A stretch of DNA of 18,635 nucleotides from CAZYBG01 sp964645155 (GTDB lineage Bacteria; Pseudomonadota; Alphaproteobacteria; Rhodobacterales; Rhodobacteraceae), in contig CAZYBG010000066.1 of the NCBI GenBank assembly GCA_964645155.1, positions 1 to 18,635 on the forward strand, given 5' to 3'. The notes beneath the pieces were generated by a model. The model had not been told where the DNA came from and ran no database searches. It saw only the letters and a program-made list of their open reading frames with translations. Position numbers and translations under genes: made by a program. Shown in pieces: positions 1 through 8,282 of the stretch (positions within the stretch are counted from its first letter, which is position 1; every line of letters begins with the position of its first letter).

Positions 1-861
<861 letters not shown>

Positions 862-919
862 CTTGCGCGGCGCCTCGTTGAATGGGGGCCGGTGGCGGCC
901 CGTTTGAACATCGCGGGCC

Positions 920-947
920 GTCTAAAGGCCGCCCCAAGAAAAATCAA
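920..947 (-). promoter_or_regulatory. tuf: Candidate tuf promoter
   Basis: On the minus strand a TTGATT box (942-947) lies 16 bases upstream of TTAGAC (920-925), in the only A/T-rich stretch between the lipoprotein stop and the tuf start. Transcription would begin near 912 and give a leader of about 50 bases. The -10 match is weak and the call rests on position as much as on sequence. Confidence 0.3.
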
Positions 948-950
948 GCG

Positions 951-1562
951 TCAGTTCCGGCTCGGCTGGCCCGGCGGCGTGGGCTTCGCAGCCTCGGCCC
1001 GGGCGGCCGCCCGGAGCTCGGCATCGGCGCTGAACCACGCCTCGTTCTCGACCAGCCAGCGCTCGATCGCGAGGGCCGCGCGGCGCGAGAGGTTCGCCAT
1101 CTGCTCTTCCTTCGTCTGCGTCAGCCCCGAGCCGATGAAGCTCTCGCCGGACAGCCCGAGGCTCTCGAACGCGGTGAGCTGGTCGGCCTCGATGTTGATC
1201 TTCTGGCCCGTCGCGTTGTCCCAGACGGTGATCGAGAACACCAGGATCGAGCGCGGTTTGAGCACCACCGGCACGCCGGGGATGGCCAGGGCGTAGGCAT
1301 CGACGCTGATGCCCAGATGGTAGAGACCTTCGCCCTGATGGCGGCCGAGCCGCTGCTGGATCGCCGGGGCGAAGGCCGCGACCCATTCCTCGCCCGTCGC
1401 CGCCCGCGACGGCGGCACCATGCGCGCGGTGCGACCGACGACAATGTTGTGGCCGAGGCGGAAGTCGCCGAGCGCCGGCGGCGGATCGTCGAGCCCGTCC
1501 GTCGCGGCGCAGGCCGCAAGGAGAACCAGCGCGGCGAGCGCGAACCGGCGGACGAACGACAT
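951..1562 (-). CDS. Unidentified lipoprotein, 203 aa
   Basis: I do not recognise the family. The N-terminus is a lipoprotein signal: two arginines (residues 5-6), a hydrophobic stretch and the lipobox LAAC with Cys18, so the protein should be lipidated and membrane-anchored. The mature part is a mixed alpha/beta chain of about 185 residues with no catalytic motif I can name, ending in an Ala/Pro-rich tail (about residues 180-203). The start is well supported: GGAGGGG lies at 1570-1576, seven bases upstream of ATG. The gene is read in the same direction as tuf, with 89 bases between, and diverges from the P450 gene. Function unknown; proteins of this kind occur in Rhodobacterales as far as I recall. 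Confidence 0.85.
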   Translation of the reverse strand: MSFVRRFALAALVLLAACAATDGLDDPPPALGDFRLGHNIVVGRTARMVPPSRAATGEEWVAAFAPAIQQRLGRHQGEGLYHLGISVDAYALAIPGVPVVLKPRSILVFSITVWDNATGQKINIEADQLTAFESLGLSGESFIGSGLTQTKEEQMANLSRRAALAIERWLVENEAWFSADAELRAAARAEAAKPTPPGQPSRN

Positions 1563-1641
1563 CGGGTTTCCCCTCCATGCTTCGTTTTCCGAGCCTTATC
1601 CCACGGCCTGTAACCGCGCAATCGGTGCGACGATCGGCGAT

Positions 1642-1684
1642 TTGCCGGCCCGCTCCGGAGTTCCTATCTTCCCCTGCAAGGAGG
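1642..1684 (+). promoter_or_regulatory. Candidate sigma-70 promoter and ribosome binding site of the P450 gene
   Basis: TTGCCG (1642-1647) and TATCTT (1665-1670) are separated by 17 bases. Transcription would begin near 1677. A perfect Shine-Dalgarno AAGGAGG (1678-1684) follows at once, seven bases before the ATG at 1692. The leader would then be only about 15 bases. The Shine-Dalgarno is certain by inspection; the promoter is a consensus guess. Confidence 0.5.
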
Positions 1685-1691
1685 CCCCGCC

Positions 1692-3086
1692 ATGCCACTC
1701 GACGCCCGCGAACGCCGCGAACTGCCGGTGCAGGTCCCGCTGGTGACCGAGCCATGGGGAATCCTGAAATCGCTCGAGGTGGCGCGGCGGAACCTGCTCG
1801 AGCTGATCCCCGAGATCGCGACGCGCCAGCCCATCGTCTCGGGCCGCACCGGCAAGCGCTGGCACATGGTCATGGACCCGGAGGCGAACCGGCACATCCT
1901 GAAGGACGCGCTGGAGAACTACCCGAAGTCCGACGTGACCAAGCTGATCCTGAGCCCGGCGATCGGCGGGAGCCTGTTCATCGCCGAGGGCCAGCACTGG
2001 CTCTGGCAGCGGCGGACGGCGGCGCCCGTCTTCTCGCACCGCAACGTGCAGAACCTCGCGCCGATCATGTCGGCCGCCGCCGACCGCGCCTCGGCGCGGC
2101 TCGATGCCGCGGTCGGCCGCGCGGCGAACCTGTTCGACGAGATGGTGACCGCCACGTTCGAGGTGATCTCCGATGTCACCTTCTCCGGCGACGGGTCGTT
2201 CGACCGCCAGTCCGTGCACCTGGCGATCGACCGCTACATCTCGGATACCGCCAAGGTGTCGCTGTTCGACATCCTCGGCGCACCGACCTGGGTGCCGCGG
2301 CTGAACCGGATGTTCACCACGCGCGCCATGAAGGAGATGAAGCGTGTGGCCGATGCCGCGATCGACCGCCGCCGCGACACCGGCAAGGGCGGCGTGCCGG
2401 ACCTCCTCGATCTTCTGCTCGAGGGCGAGGACCCGAAGTCCGGCCGCAAGATGACGACCGAGGAGCTGCGCGACAACCTTCTCACCTTCATCGTGGCGGG
2501 CCACGAGACCACGGCGCTGACGCTGGCCTGGTCGCTCTACCTCCTCGCCTTCGACCCGCGGGTCCAGGACCGCGCGCGGGCCGAGGCGCAGGCGGTGCTG
2601 CGCGGCAGGACGGCGGAGGCGGCGGACGTGGACCGGCTGCCCTACATCCGGCAGGTAATCGACGAGGCGCTCAGGATGTATCCGCCGGCGGCGATGCTGT
2701 CGCGCACCGCGCGGGCGGCCGATACGATCTGCGGTCGCGAGGTCAGGCCGGGCGACACGGTGATGCTGCCGATCTACGCGCTGCACCGCAACCACCTGCT
2801 CTGGCCGGATCCGCACGCCTTCGACCCCGGCCGCTTCGCCGACCCGAAGGCGATCGACCGCTACGCCTACCTGCCCTTCGGCGATGGTCCGCGGATCTGC
2901 ATCGGCGCCTCGTTCGCGATCCAGGAGGCCGTGATCATCCTGGCCACCCTGGTATCGCGCTTCCGCTTCGGCCGGGTGGCGGGCAAGGAGCCGCGGCCGG
3001 TGCTGATCCTGACGCTGCGCCCCGAGGGCGGGGTCTGGCTGACGGTCGAGCGCGCCGACCCGACGGGCGAGGCGGTGGCGGCCTGA
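1692..3086 (+). CDS. Cytochrome P450, soluble, 464 aa
   Basis: A heme-thiolate monooxygenase; substrate unknown. The I-helix oxygen-binding motif AGHETT is at residues 269-274, the K-helix E325-x-x-R328 in DEALRMYPP, and the heme loop FGDGPRICIG at 396-405, with Cys403 as the axial thiolate. There is no N-terminal membrane anchor, so it should be cytoplasmic, and 464 residues is a normal size. The ATG is fixed by AAGGAGG seven bases upstream. It stands alone: no ferredoxin, ferredoxin reductase or biosynthetic gene adjoins it, so its redox partner must be encoded elsewhere. It converges on the SseB-family gene with a 14-base gap. Family membership is certain; the CYP family number cannot be given without a search. 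Confidence 0.97.
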   Translation: MPLDARERRELPVQVPLVTEPWGILKSLEVARRNLLELIPEIATRQPIVSGRTGKRWHMVMDPEANRHILKDALENYPKSDVTKLILSPAIGGSLFIAEGQHWLWQRRTAAPVFSHRNVQNLAPIMSAAADRASARLDAAVGRAANLFDEMVTATFEVISDVTFSGDGSFDRQSVHLAIDRYISDTAKVSLFDILGAPTWVPRLNRMFTTRAMKEMKRVADAAIDRRRDTGKGGVPDLLDLLLEGEDPKSGRKMTTEELRDNLLTFIVAGHETTALTLAWSLYLLAFDPRVQDRARAEAQAVLRGRTAEAADVDRLPYIRQVIDEALRMYPPAAMLSRTARAADTICGREVRPGDTVMLPIYALHRNHLLWPDPHAFDPGRFADPKAIDRYAYLPFGDGPRICIGASFAIQEAVIILATLVSRFRFGRVAGKEPRPVLILTLRPEGGVWLTVERADPTGEAVAA

Positions 3087-3100
3087 ACTTCACCGCAACC

Positions 3101-3871
3101 TCACCGCAGGCGCGGCGGACGCAGCGGCGTGTCGCCGGCCGATCCGGGATTGTCCGGCCGGGGGATCTCGAACGCGAGTCCGGCCCGTGCCAGCCGCGCC
3201 GCCAGCGGGCTTGCCGACGGCGTGAAGGTCACGTCGAGTTCCCCGGCCTCGACGCCGCTGAAGATGAGCGCCTCCGACACCGCCGCGGCGAGGGCGGGTT
3301 CGGCCCCCGGGACGGCATCCACGAAGGCCAGCATGTGACCGTGCCGGCCGTCGGCATAGCGCACGCCGGCAAGCCAGGCGGCCTGCGCCATGCCTTCGGC
3401 AAGCGCCAGCTTCTCGGCCAGCGCGGCGATCAGGTGCTCGGGCAACCCGCCGGGCGAGCGGAGGGCCGCGATCTGCGCATCGACCTCGGCCGGGCCCGTG
3501 CCCAGCGTTGCGGCGAGCCACTGCACGGTGGCGGCCGGCAGCAGCGTCTCGGACGGCGCCCCGAAGTTTAATCCGATGCCCAGGTCCTCGGCGGCCAGCA
3601 TCCGCGCCAGCGCGCGGCCGGACAGCGCGGCGTAGGGAACCGGCCGGCCGGCGAAGCCGCCAAGCCGCTCGGCCCGGTCGAAGGCGAGGACCACACCCCC
3701 CTCCTCCAGCCGGAACACCTCGGGCTTCAGCCGGTCGTCGCCCGCGGGCTCCTCGGCCAGCATCAGGTAGAGCTCCGCGTCGGCGACGCGCTCGTGGAAC
3801 CGCAGGCGCAGGGCATCGTCGGCGGGTGCCGCGGCCATCGCGGCATGCGCCCGGTCGAGCGCGGTCTCCAT
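3101..3871 (-). CDS. SseB-family protein, 256 aa
   Basis: It resembles the SseB family, named after E. coli SseB (enhanced serine sensitivity), whose biochemical role is poorly known. The N-terminus METALDRAHAAM and the segments DAELYLMLAEEP, VVLAFDRAERL and PYAALSGRALARML match Rhodobacterales SseB-like proteins as I remember them. There is no signal peptide, membrane segment or catalytic motif, so it is probably cytoplasmic. I chose ATG at 3871: the frame is open further upstream, but that part would overlap the UDG-like gene and has low-quality Arg/Ala-rich sequence. The start lies two bases after the stop of the upstream UDG-like gene, so the two are probably translated from one message. 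Confidence 0.8.
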   Translation of the reverse strand: METALDRAHAAMAAAPADDALRLRFHERVADAELYLMLAEEPAGDDRLKPEVFRLEEGGVVLAFDRAERLGGFAGRPVPYAALSGRALARMLAAEDLGIGLNFGAPSETLLPAATVQWLAATLGTGPAEVDAQIAALRSPGGLPEHLIAALAEKLALAEGMAQAAWLAGVRYADGRHGHMLAFVDAVPGAEPALAAAVSEALIFSGVEAGELDVTFTPSASPLAARLARAGLAFEIPRPDNPGSAGDTPLRPPRLR

Positions 3872-3873
3872 CC

Positions 3874-4470
3874 CTAACCCTCGAGCGCGGCGCGCACCCT
3901 GGCGCGCGCGACCGGCAGCAGGTCGGCCTCGAACCAAGGATTGCGGCGGAGCCAGCCGGTGTTGCGCCACGACGGATGCGGCAGCGGCAGGATGTCGGGC
4001 GGCATCTCGCGCCAGGCCGCGACCATCGCCGTCACACCCGACCGGGCGCCGGCATGCCAGCGCTGCGACGCCCCGCCGACCAGCACTTTCAGGCCGAGCC
4101 GCGGCAGCGCCGCCATCACAGCCCTATGCCAGGTCTGCGCGCAGATCGGCGGCGGCGGCAGGTCGGCGCCCCTGGCATCATAGCCCGGGAAACAGAACGC
4201 CATCGGCACCACGGCGACGCGCGAGAGGTCGTAGAACTCCTCGTCCGACAGCCCGAGCCACATCCGGAGCCGCGCGCCGGACGCATCGGCGAACGGGCGG
4301 CCCGCCTCGTGCACCCGAAGCCCCGGCGCCTGCCCCGCGATGAGGAGCCGCGCCGACGGCCGGAACCAGACGACCGGGCGCGGCGCGTGCGCGGTGAAGG
4401 TCGCGGCGAACCGCCCGGCGCAGAGGCGACAGGCCGCGATCTCGCGGCAGAGGGGCGCTGCGTTCGACAT
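3874..4470 (-). CDS. Uracil-DNA glycosylase family protein with Fe-S-type cysteines, 198 aa
   Basis: Likely a DNA-repair glycosylase-like protein of the COG1573 group (family 4/5-like), which removes uracil from DNA. Visible motifs are GQAPG (residues 46-50), where family 4 has GEAPG, and HPS (from residue 165) near the C-terminus. Four cysteines, C14 and C17 then C93 and C110, fit the C-x2-C-xn-C-x(14-17)-C pattern of the [4Fe-4S] cluster in family 4 enzymes. ATG at 4470 is chosen because the sequence after it (MSNAAPLCREIAACRLC) begins the cysteine motif, whereas the upstream in-frame extension looks like noise. No good Shine-Dalgarno precedes it. It is followed after two bases by the SseB-family gene. 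Activity on uracil is not proven, given the Glu-to-Gln change. Confidence 0.85.
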   Translation of the reverse strand: MSNAAPLCREIAACRLCAGRFAATFTAHAPRPVVWFRPSARLLIAGQAPGLRVHEAGRPFADASGARLRMWLGLSDEEFYDLSRVAVVPMAFCFPGYDARGADLPPPPICAQTWHRAVMAALPRLGLKVLVGGASQRWHAGARSGVTAMVAAWREMPPDILPLPHPSWRNTGWLRRNPWFEADLLPVARARVRAALEG

Positions 4471-4558
4471 GGAGCACAGGATAGCGGCAGCGGCGGCCGC
4501 GAAAAGCCCCGGCAAGCCCTGGCGCACGCGATCGCCCCGCTCCGCCCCGCGCACGCCG

Positions 4559-4587
4559 TTGCCCCATGCGCGGCGATCCGCTATGGG
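4559..4587 (+). promoter_or_regulatory. nhaA: Candidate nhaA promoter
   Basis: TTGCCC (4559-4564) and TATGGG (4582-4587) lie 17 bases apart in the 143-base divergent gap upstream of nhaA. The predicted start near 4594 leaves about 20 bases of leader, including the purine-rich GGTGGGG. The -10 match is only half of consensus, so this is weak. Confidence 0.25.
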
Positions 4588-4613
4588 GGCCGGAAGCAGG
4601 GGCGGGTGGGGCG

Positions 4614-5873
4614 ATGTACCGGGTCTGGAATTTCCTGACGAGCTATTCGCTGCTTCTTGTCGGCGGCGCCGTCATCGCCCTCATCTGGGCCAACACGAGC
4701 CCCGGCAGCTACCACGCCTTCGTCGATTTCGTGATCGTCGACCACTTCTTCATCGGCCATGCCCATGTCGAGAACGGCGAGGTCGTCCGGACGCTCACCC
4801 TGCACTACCTCGTGAACGACGTGCTGATGGCGTTCTTCTTCGCAATCGCAGCGAAGGAGGTCTGGGAGGCCATCATCCTCGAGAACGGCTCGCTGCGGGG
4901 CCGCAAGGCGCTGACGCCGCTGATCGCCACGTTCGGCGGGATGGCGGGGCCGGTGACCGTCTACCTGGGGCTCGCGATGCTGCTCGGGCCGGCGAAGTTC
5001 GGCGAGGTCGCGAACGGCTGGGCGATCCCGACCGCGACCGACATCGCGTTCAGCTATCTGATCGGCCGGATCGTCTTCGGGGCGGGGCACCCGGCGGTGC
5101 GCTTTCTTCTGCTGCTCGCCATCGCCGACGATGCCGCGGGGCTCATCATCCTCGCGATCTTCTACCCATCGGGCGAGCTTCAGCCGCAGTGGCTGCTGCT
5201 CTCGGTGGCAGCGGCTGCCTCCGTCTTCATCCTCTTCAACTGGCTTCCGCGCCGGCTGGACCGGCACAACCAGCTGCGCCCGAACTCGACCTGGGTGCGC
5301 CAGACGCTCTCGTTCTGGCCCTATGCGGTGGCAGGTGCGCTCAGCTGGTACGGCTTTCAGGAATCCGGGCTGCACCCGGCGCTCGGGCTGCTGCCGATCG
5401 TTCCGACGATGCCGCATGCCGACCGCGCCTTCGGCATCTTCGCCGAGGCCGAGCAGTATCTGACCGACCTGCTGAACCGGGCCGAGCACCTGCTCAAGCA
5501 CCCGGTCGAGATCGTCCTGTTCCTCTTCGGCCTTCTCAACGCCGGGGTGGAGTTCTCGGCGATCGGCGCGCCGACCTGGCTGGTCCTCGCCGGACTGCTG
5601 ATCGGCAAGCCGGCGGGCATCCTGCTCTTCGGCTGGCTCGCGGCGCGGCCTATGGGCCTGGGGCTGCCGATAGGCATGCGCGTGGCCGACCTTTTCGTCC
5701 TCGGCTGTGTGGCGGCGATCGGTTTCACCGTTTCGCTCTTCGTTGCCTCGGTCGCATTCGAAAGCGGTCCGGTCCAGGATGCCGCGAAGATGGGCGCGCT
5801 GTTCAGCTTCGGCGCGGCGGCGATCGCGATCACGGCCGGGCGGCTGCTCCGGGTGGAGAAGCAGACGGTATGA
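4614..5873 (+). CDS. nhaA: Na+/H+ antiporter NhaA, 419 aa
   Basis: An inner-membrane antiporter that expels Na+ in exchange for H+ and so controls internal pH and sodium. The chain is largely hydrophobic with around a dozen membrane segments. Key residues of E. coli NhaA have counterparts: the unwound-helix motif IPTATDIAF with Asp143 (E. coli Asp133), the ion-binding pair Asp172-Asp173 in AIADDAAG (Asp163/164), and Lys332 in IGKPAGI (Lys300). An in-frame ATG exists at 4566, but ATG at 4614 starts the natural protein MYRVWNFL and has GGTGGGG just upstream. It is divergent from the UDG-like gene and 131 bases upstream of the capsule unit, with which it shares no obvious function. A slightly long periplasmic loop (about residues 40-60) is within family variation. 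Confidence 0.95.
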   Translation: MYRVWNFLTSYSLLLVGGAVIALIWANTSPGSYHAFVDFVIVDHFFIGHAHVENGEVVRTLTLHYLVNDVLMAFFFAIAAKEVWEAIILENGSLRGRKALTPLIATFGGMAGPVTVYLGLAMLLGPAKFGEVANGWAIPTATDIAFSYLIGRIVFGAGHPAVRFLLLLAIADDAAGLIILAIFYPSGELQPQWLLLSVAAAASVFILFNWLPRRLDRHNQLRPNSTWVRQTLSFWPYAVAGALSWYGFQESGLHPALGLLPIVPTMPHADRAFGIFAEAEQYLTDLLNRAEHLLKHPVEIVLFLFGLLNAGVEFSAIGAPTWLVLAGLLIGKPAGILLFGWLAARPMGLGLPIGMRVADLFVLGCVAAIGFTVSLFVASVAFESGPVQDAAKMGALFSFGAAAIAITAGRLLRVEKQTV

Positions 5874-5939
5874 TCCGGCGACGCTTCGCCTGCCTGCCGC
5901 CAAGGGCACTGGCCGTCATTGAGGTTTCAGACATAATGT

Positions 5940-5955
5940 GGCCGTAAATACGGCC
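5940..5955. repeat. Perfect inverted repeat upstream of the kpsT-like gene
   Basis: GGCCGTA-AA-TACGGCC: seven-base arms around two A residues, in a local A/T-rich island (5919-5955) within the nhaA-kpsT gap, ending 49 bases before the kpsT-like start. The size and symmetry suit a dimeric regulator's operator; it lacks the T-run of a terminator. Function is inferred only from position. Confidence 0.5.
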
Positions 5956-6004
5956 TACCCGTCAGCCGCAAGCCGCGGCGCGCAGCGCGGGTCCGGTATA
6001 TGCG

Positions 6005-6667
6005 ATGCTCGAATTCAACAACGTCAGCAAGTCCTTCTGGACCGGCACCCAGCGCAAGGTGATCCTCGACCGGGCGTCTTTCCGGGTCGAGCTCGGCAAC
6101 TCGCTCGGCATCCTCGCCCCGAATGGCACCGGCAAGACAACGATCATCTCGATGATGGCGGGGCTCGAGAAGCCGGACGAAGGGGAGATCCGCCGCAACT
6201 GCCGGATCTCGTTCCCGCTGGGCTTCATGGGTGGCGTCGCGCCGAAGCACACGGCAACCGAGAACGCGCGCTACATCGCGCGGCTCTACGGCCTCGACGC
6301 CGACTATGTCGAGGCGTTCTGCCGCTGGCTCTGCGAGATCGAAGAATACTTCGACATGCCGGTCGCCACCTACAGTGCGGGCATGCGCGCGCGCTTCAAC
6401 CTCGCCTTGCTTCTCGCGCTCGACTTCGACATCTATCTGATCGACGAGGGGATGCCGGGCAACACCGATGTCGAGTTCAACCGCAAGGCGGGCGGCGTTC
6501 TGGCCGAGAGGCTGCGGGACCGCACGGTGATCGTTGTCTCGCACCAGGCGAGCACGCTCGAGCGCTTCTGCCGGTCCGCCGCCGTCCTTCGTCACGGCCA
6601 GCTCACGTTTTTCGACACGCTCGAAGAGGCAAAGGCGCTTTATGACTATCAGACCCAGAGCGCTTAA
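6005..6667 (+). CDS. Capsule polysaccharide export ABC transporter ATPase (KpsT-like), 220 aa
   Basis: The cytoplasmic ATPase of an ABC exporter that moves capsular polysaccharide across the inner membrane. It contains Walker A at 38-45 (APNGTGKT), the Q-loop region SFPLGFMGG typical of KpsT/Wzt proteins, signature YSAGM (123-127), Walker B ending D147-E148, and the H-loop His180. Length 220 matches KpsT. Two details differ from the usual form: Walker A begins with Ala where Gly is normal, and the segment after Walker B reads EGMPGNTD rather than the common EVTAVGD. ATG at 6005 gives the family-typical start MLEFNNVSKSF, though its Shine-Dalgarno is poor. The last 26 bases overlap the next gene. 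No KpsM-like permease is present in the window. Confidence 0.93.
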   Translation: MLEFNNVSKSFWTGTQRKVILDRASFRVELGNSLGILAPNGTGKTTIISMMAGLEKPDEGEIRRNCRISFPLGFMGGVAPKHTATENARYIARLYGLDADYVEAFCRWLCEIEEYFDMPVATYSAGMRARFNLALLLALDFDIYLIDEGMPGNTDVEFNRKAGGVLAERLRDRTVIVVSHQASTLERFCRSAAVLRHGQLTFFDTLEEAKALYDYQTQSA

Positions 6668-8282
6668 GTTCCGCGCCCGGCGCGCCGCGGCAGCCGCGGC
6701 CCGGGCGCAGCAGCCGACGCCCGCCGCCGGCACGGAGAGCACCGACGACGGCTTCGGCAACCGCATCTTCCCGACTGCGGCGGCCGCCGACCCGACCGCG
6801 GCACCGGCCGGCGAGGTGCAAAGCGCAGCAGAGATGGCCGCCGAAAGCGAGATTGCAGCGATCCGCAGCGAAGGCCTGACCGGCCGCCAGCTGCGCATGG
6901 CGCGGCGCGTCGCCGACCGCCATGGCATCGAGGCCACGTCCGACTTCGACGCCGTGCGCCTGCTGCGCCAGCGCGGGATCGACCCGTTCCGCCATGGCAA
7001 CATGCTCGAACTTGTGGTCGGCGAGGCGCGGCGCAAGCAGGCCGAGCCGGGCGCGGAGGCGCGCGCCGGGCTGCCGCAGACCGTGCCGCACGGGCCGCGG
7101 CTTCCCTCGGTCGAGACCGACCCCACGCGCAGCCGGGCGCGCGAGCTGCACACCGTGCAACGCGACATGGCCCGCCGCCGCCGGCGGCGGCTTGCCTTCA
7201 TGTTCGCCCGGATCTGGGCCTTCGTCCTGCTTCCCACCTATCTTGCGGGCTACTATTTCTACGACGTCGCGACGCCGATGTACGCGACGAAATCCGAATT
7301 CGTGATCCAGCAGGCCTCGCCGCAGGGCGCGGGCGGTGGTGTCTCGTCGCTGTTCTCGGGCACCGCGATGGCTACGGTGCAGGATTCGGTGACGGTGCAG
7401 AGCTACCTGCAATCGCGCGAGGCGATGCTGCGCCTCGATGCCGACCACGGCTTCCGCGCCGCGTTCACCGACCCCGACCTCGACGTGCTGCAGCGGATCC
7501 ACCCGGGCGCCTCGAACGAAGAGGTCTACAAGGTCTACACGCGCAACATCAACATCAGCTACGACCCGACCGAGGGCGTGATCCGGATGGAGGTGGTCGC
7601 GCCCGACCCCGCGCTGAGCGCCACCTTCGCGCGGGCGCTGATCTCCTATGCCGAAGAGCAGGTCGATGCGCTGACCCAGCGCCTGCGCGAGGATCAGATG
7701 TCGGGCGCACGCGAGACCTACGAGGATGCCGAAGCGAACGTCCTCGCCGCGCAGCAGAAGGTCGTCGCACTGCAGGAACGGCGCGGCGTGATGTCCGGCG
7801 ATGCCGAGGTCAGCCTGCTGATGACCCAGATCTCGCGCTTCGAGGGCGAACTGCGCGAGGAGCGGCTGACATTGCAGCAACTGCTCGCGAACGCGCAACC
7901 GAACCAGACCCGCGTGCAGGTCGCGCGCGACAACATCGCCCGGCTGGAAGGTGTGATCGCCGAGATCCGGGCCGAAATGACGAAGAGCGACACCGAGCAG
8001 GAATCGCTCGCCCGCGTCTCGGGCGAGCTGATGATCGCCGAGAGCGACCTCGCGACACGCCAGATGCTCCTCGCCCAGGCGCTGGAGCAGATGGAGACCG
8101 CCCGGATCGAGGCGAACCGCCAGGTCCGCTACCTCTCGACCGGGGTGAGCCCGGTGGCGCCCGACGCCGCCGCCTATCCCCGCGCGTTCGAGAACACGCT
8201 CGTGACCTTCCTGATCTTCTCCGGCATCTACCTGATGCTCTCGCTCACCGCCTCGATCCTGCGCGAGCAGGTCTCGGCGTGA
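6642..8282 (+). CDS. Capsule polysaccharide export inner-membrane protein (KpsE/BexC/CtrB-like), 546 aa
   Basis: A periplasmic adaptor anchored in the inner membrane that links the ABC exporter to the outer-membrane channel. Order of parts: an Ala-rich disordered start (about 1-70), a charged helical segment around LTGRQLRMARRVADRHG (79-95), a basic RRRRR stop, a membrane helix (about 186-208), a Wzz-like periplasmic domain, a long coiled-coil (about 340-495), and a C-terminal membrane helix (about 519-540). KpsE proteins are usually about 380 residues, so the N-terminal cytoplasmic part of about 180 residues is extra. ATG at 6642 overlaps the kpsT-like gene by 26 bases, indicating translational coupling; the open frame further upstream is only a shadow of that gene. 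The stop overlaps the kdsA start (TGATG). Confidence 0.9.
   Translation: MTIRPRALKFRARRAAAAAARAQQPTPAAGTESTDDGFGNRIFPTAAAADPTAAPAGEVQSAAEMAAESEIAAIRSEGLTGRQLRMARRVADRHGIEATSDFDAVRLLRQRGIDPFRHGNMLELVVGEARRKQAEPGAEARAGLPQTVPHGPRLPSVETDPTRSRARELHTVQRDMARRRRRRLAFMFARIWAFVLLPTYLAGYYFYDVATPMYATKSEFVIQQASPQGAGGGVSSLFSGTAMATVQDSVTVQSYLQSREAMLRLDADHGFRAAFTDPDLDVLQRIHPGASNEEVYKVYTRNINISYDPTEGVIRMEVVAPDPALSATFARALISYAEEQVDALTQRLREDQMSGARETYEDAEANVLAAQQKVVALQERRGVMSGDAEVSLLMTQISRFEGELREERLTLQQLLANAQPNQTRVQVARDNIARLEGVIAEIRAEMTKSDTEQESLARVSGELMIAESDLATRQMLLAQALEQMETARIEANRQVRYLSTGVSPVAPDAAAYPRAFENTLVTFLIFSGIYLMLSLTASILREQVSA

Noticed and set aside
1577..3571. 664-codon open frame on the plus strand
   Set aside because: Overlaps the P450 in another frame and runs antisense into the SseB-family gene; Arg/Pro/Ala-rich composition typical of a shadow frame in high-GC DNA.
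4340..5947. 535-codon open frame on the plus strand
   Set aside because: Lies in a different frame of nhaA, whose residues and helices are clearly real; composition is Arg/Ala/Gly noise.
8279..8281. GTG as start of kdsA
   Set aside because: The adjacent ATG at 8282 gives the usual TGATG overlap with the upstream stop; GTG would add only one residue.
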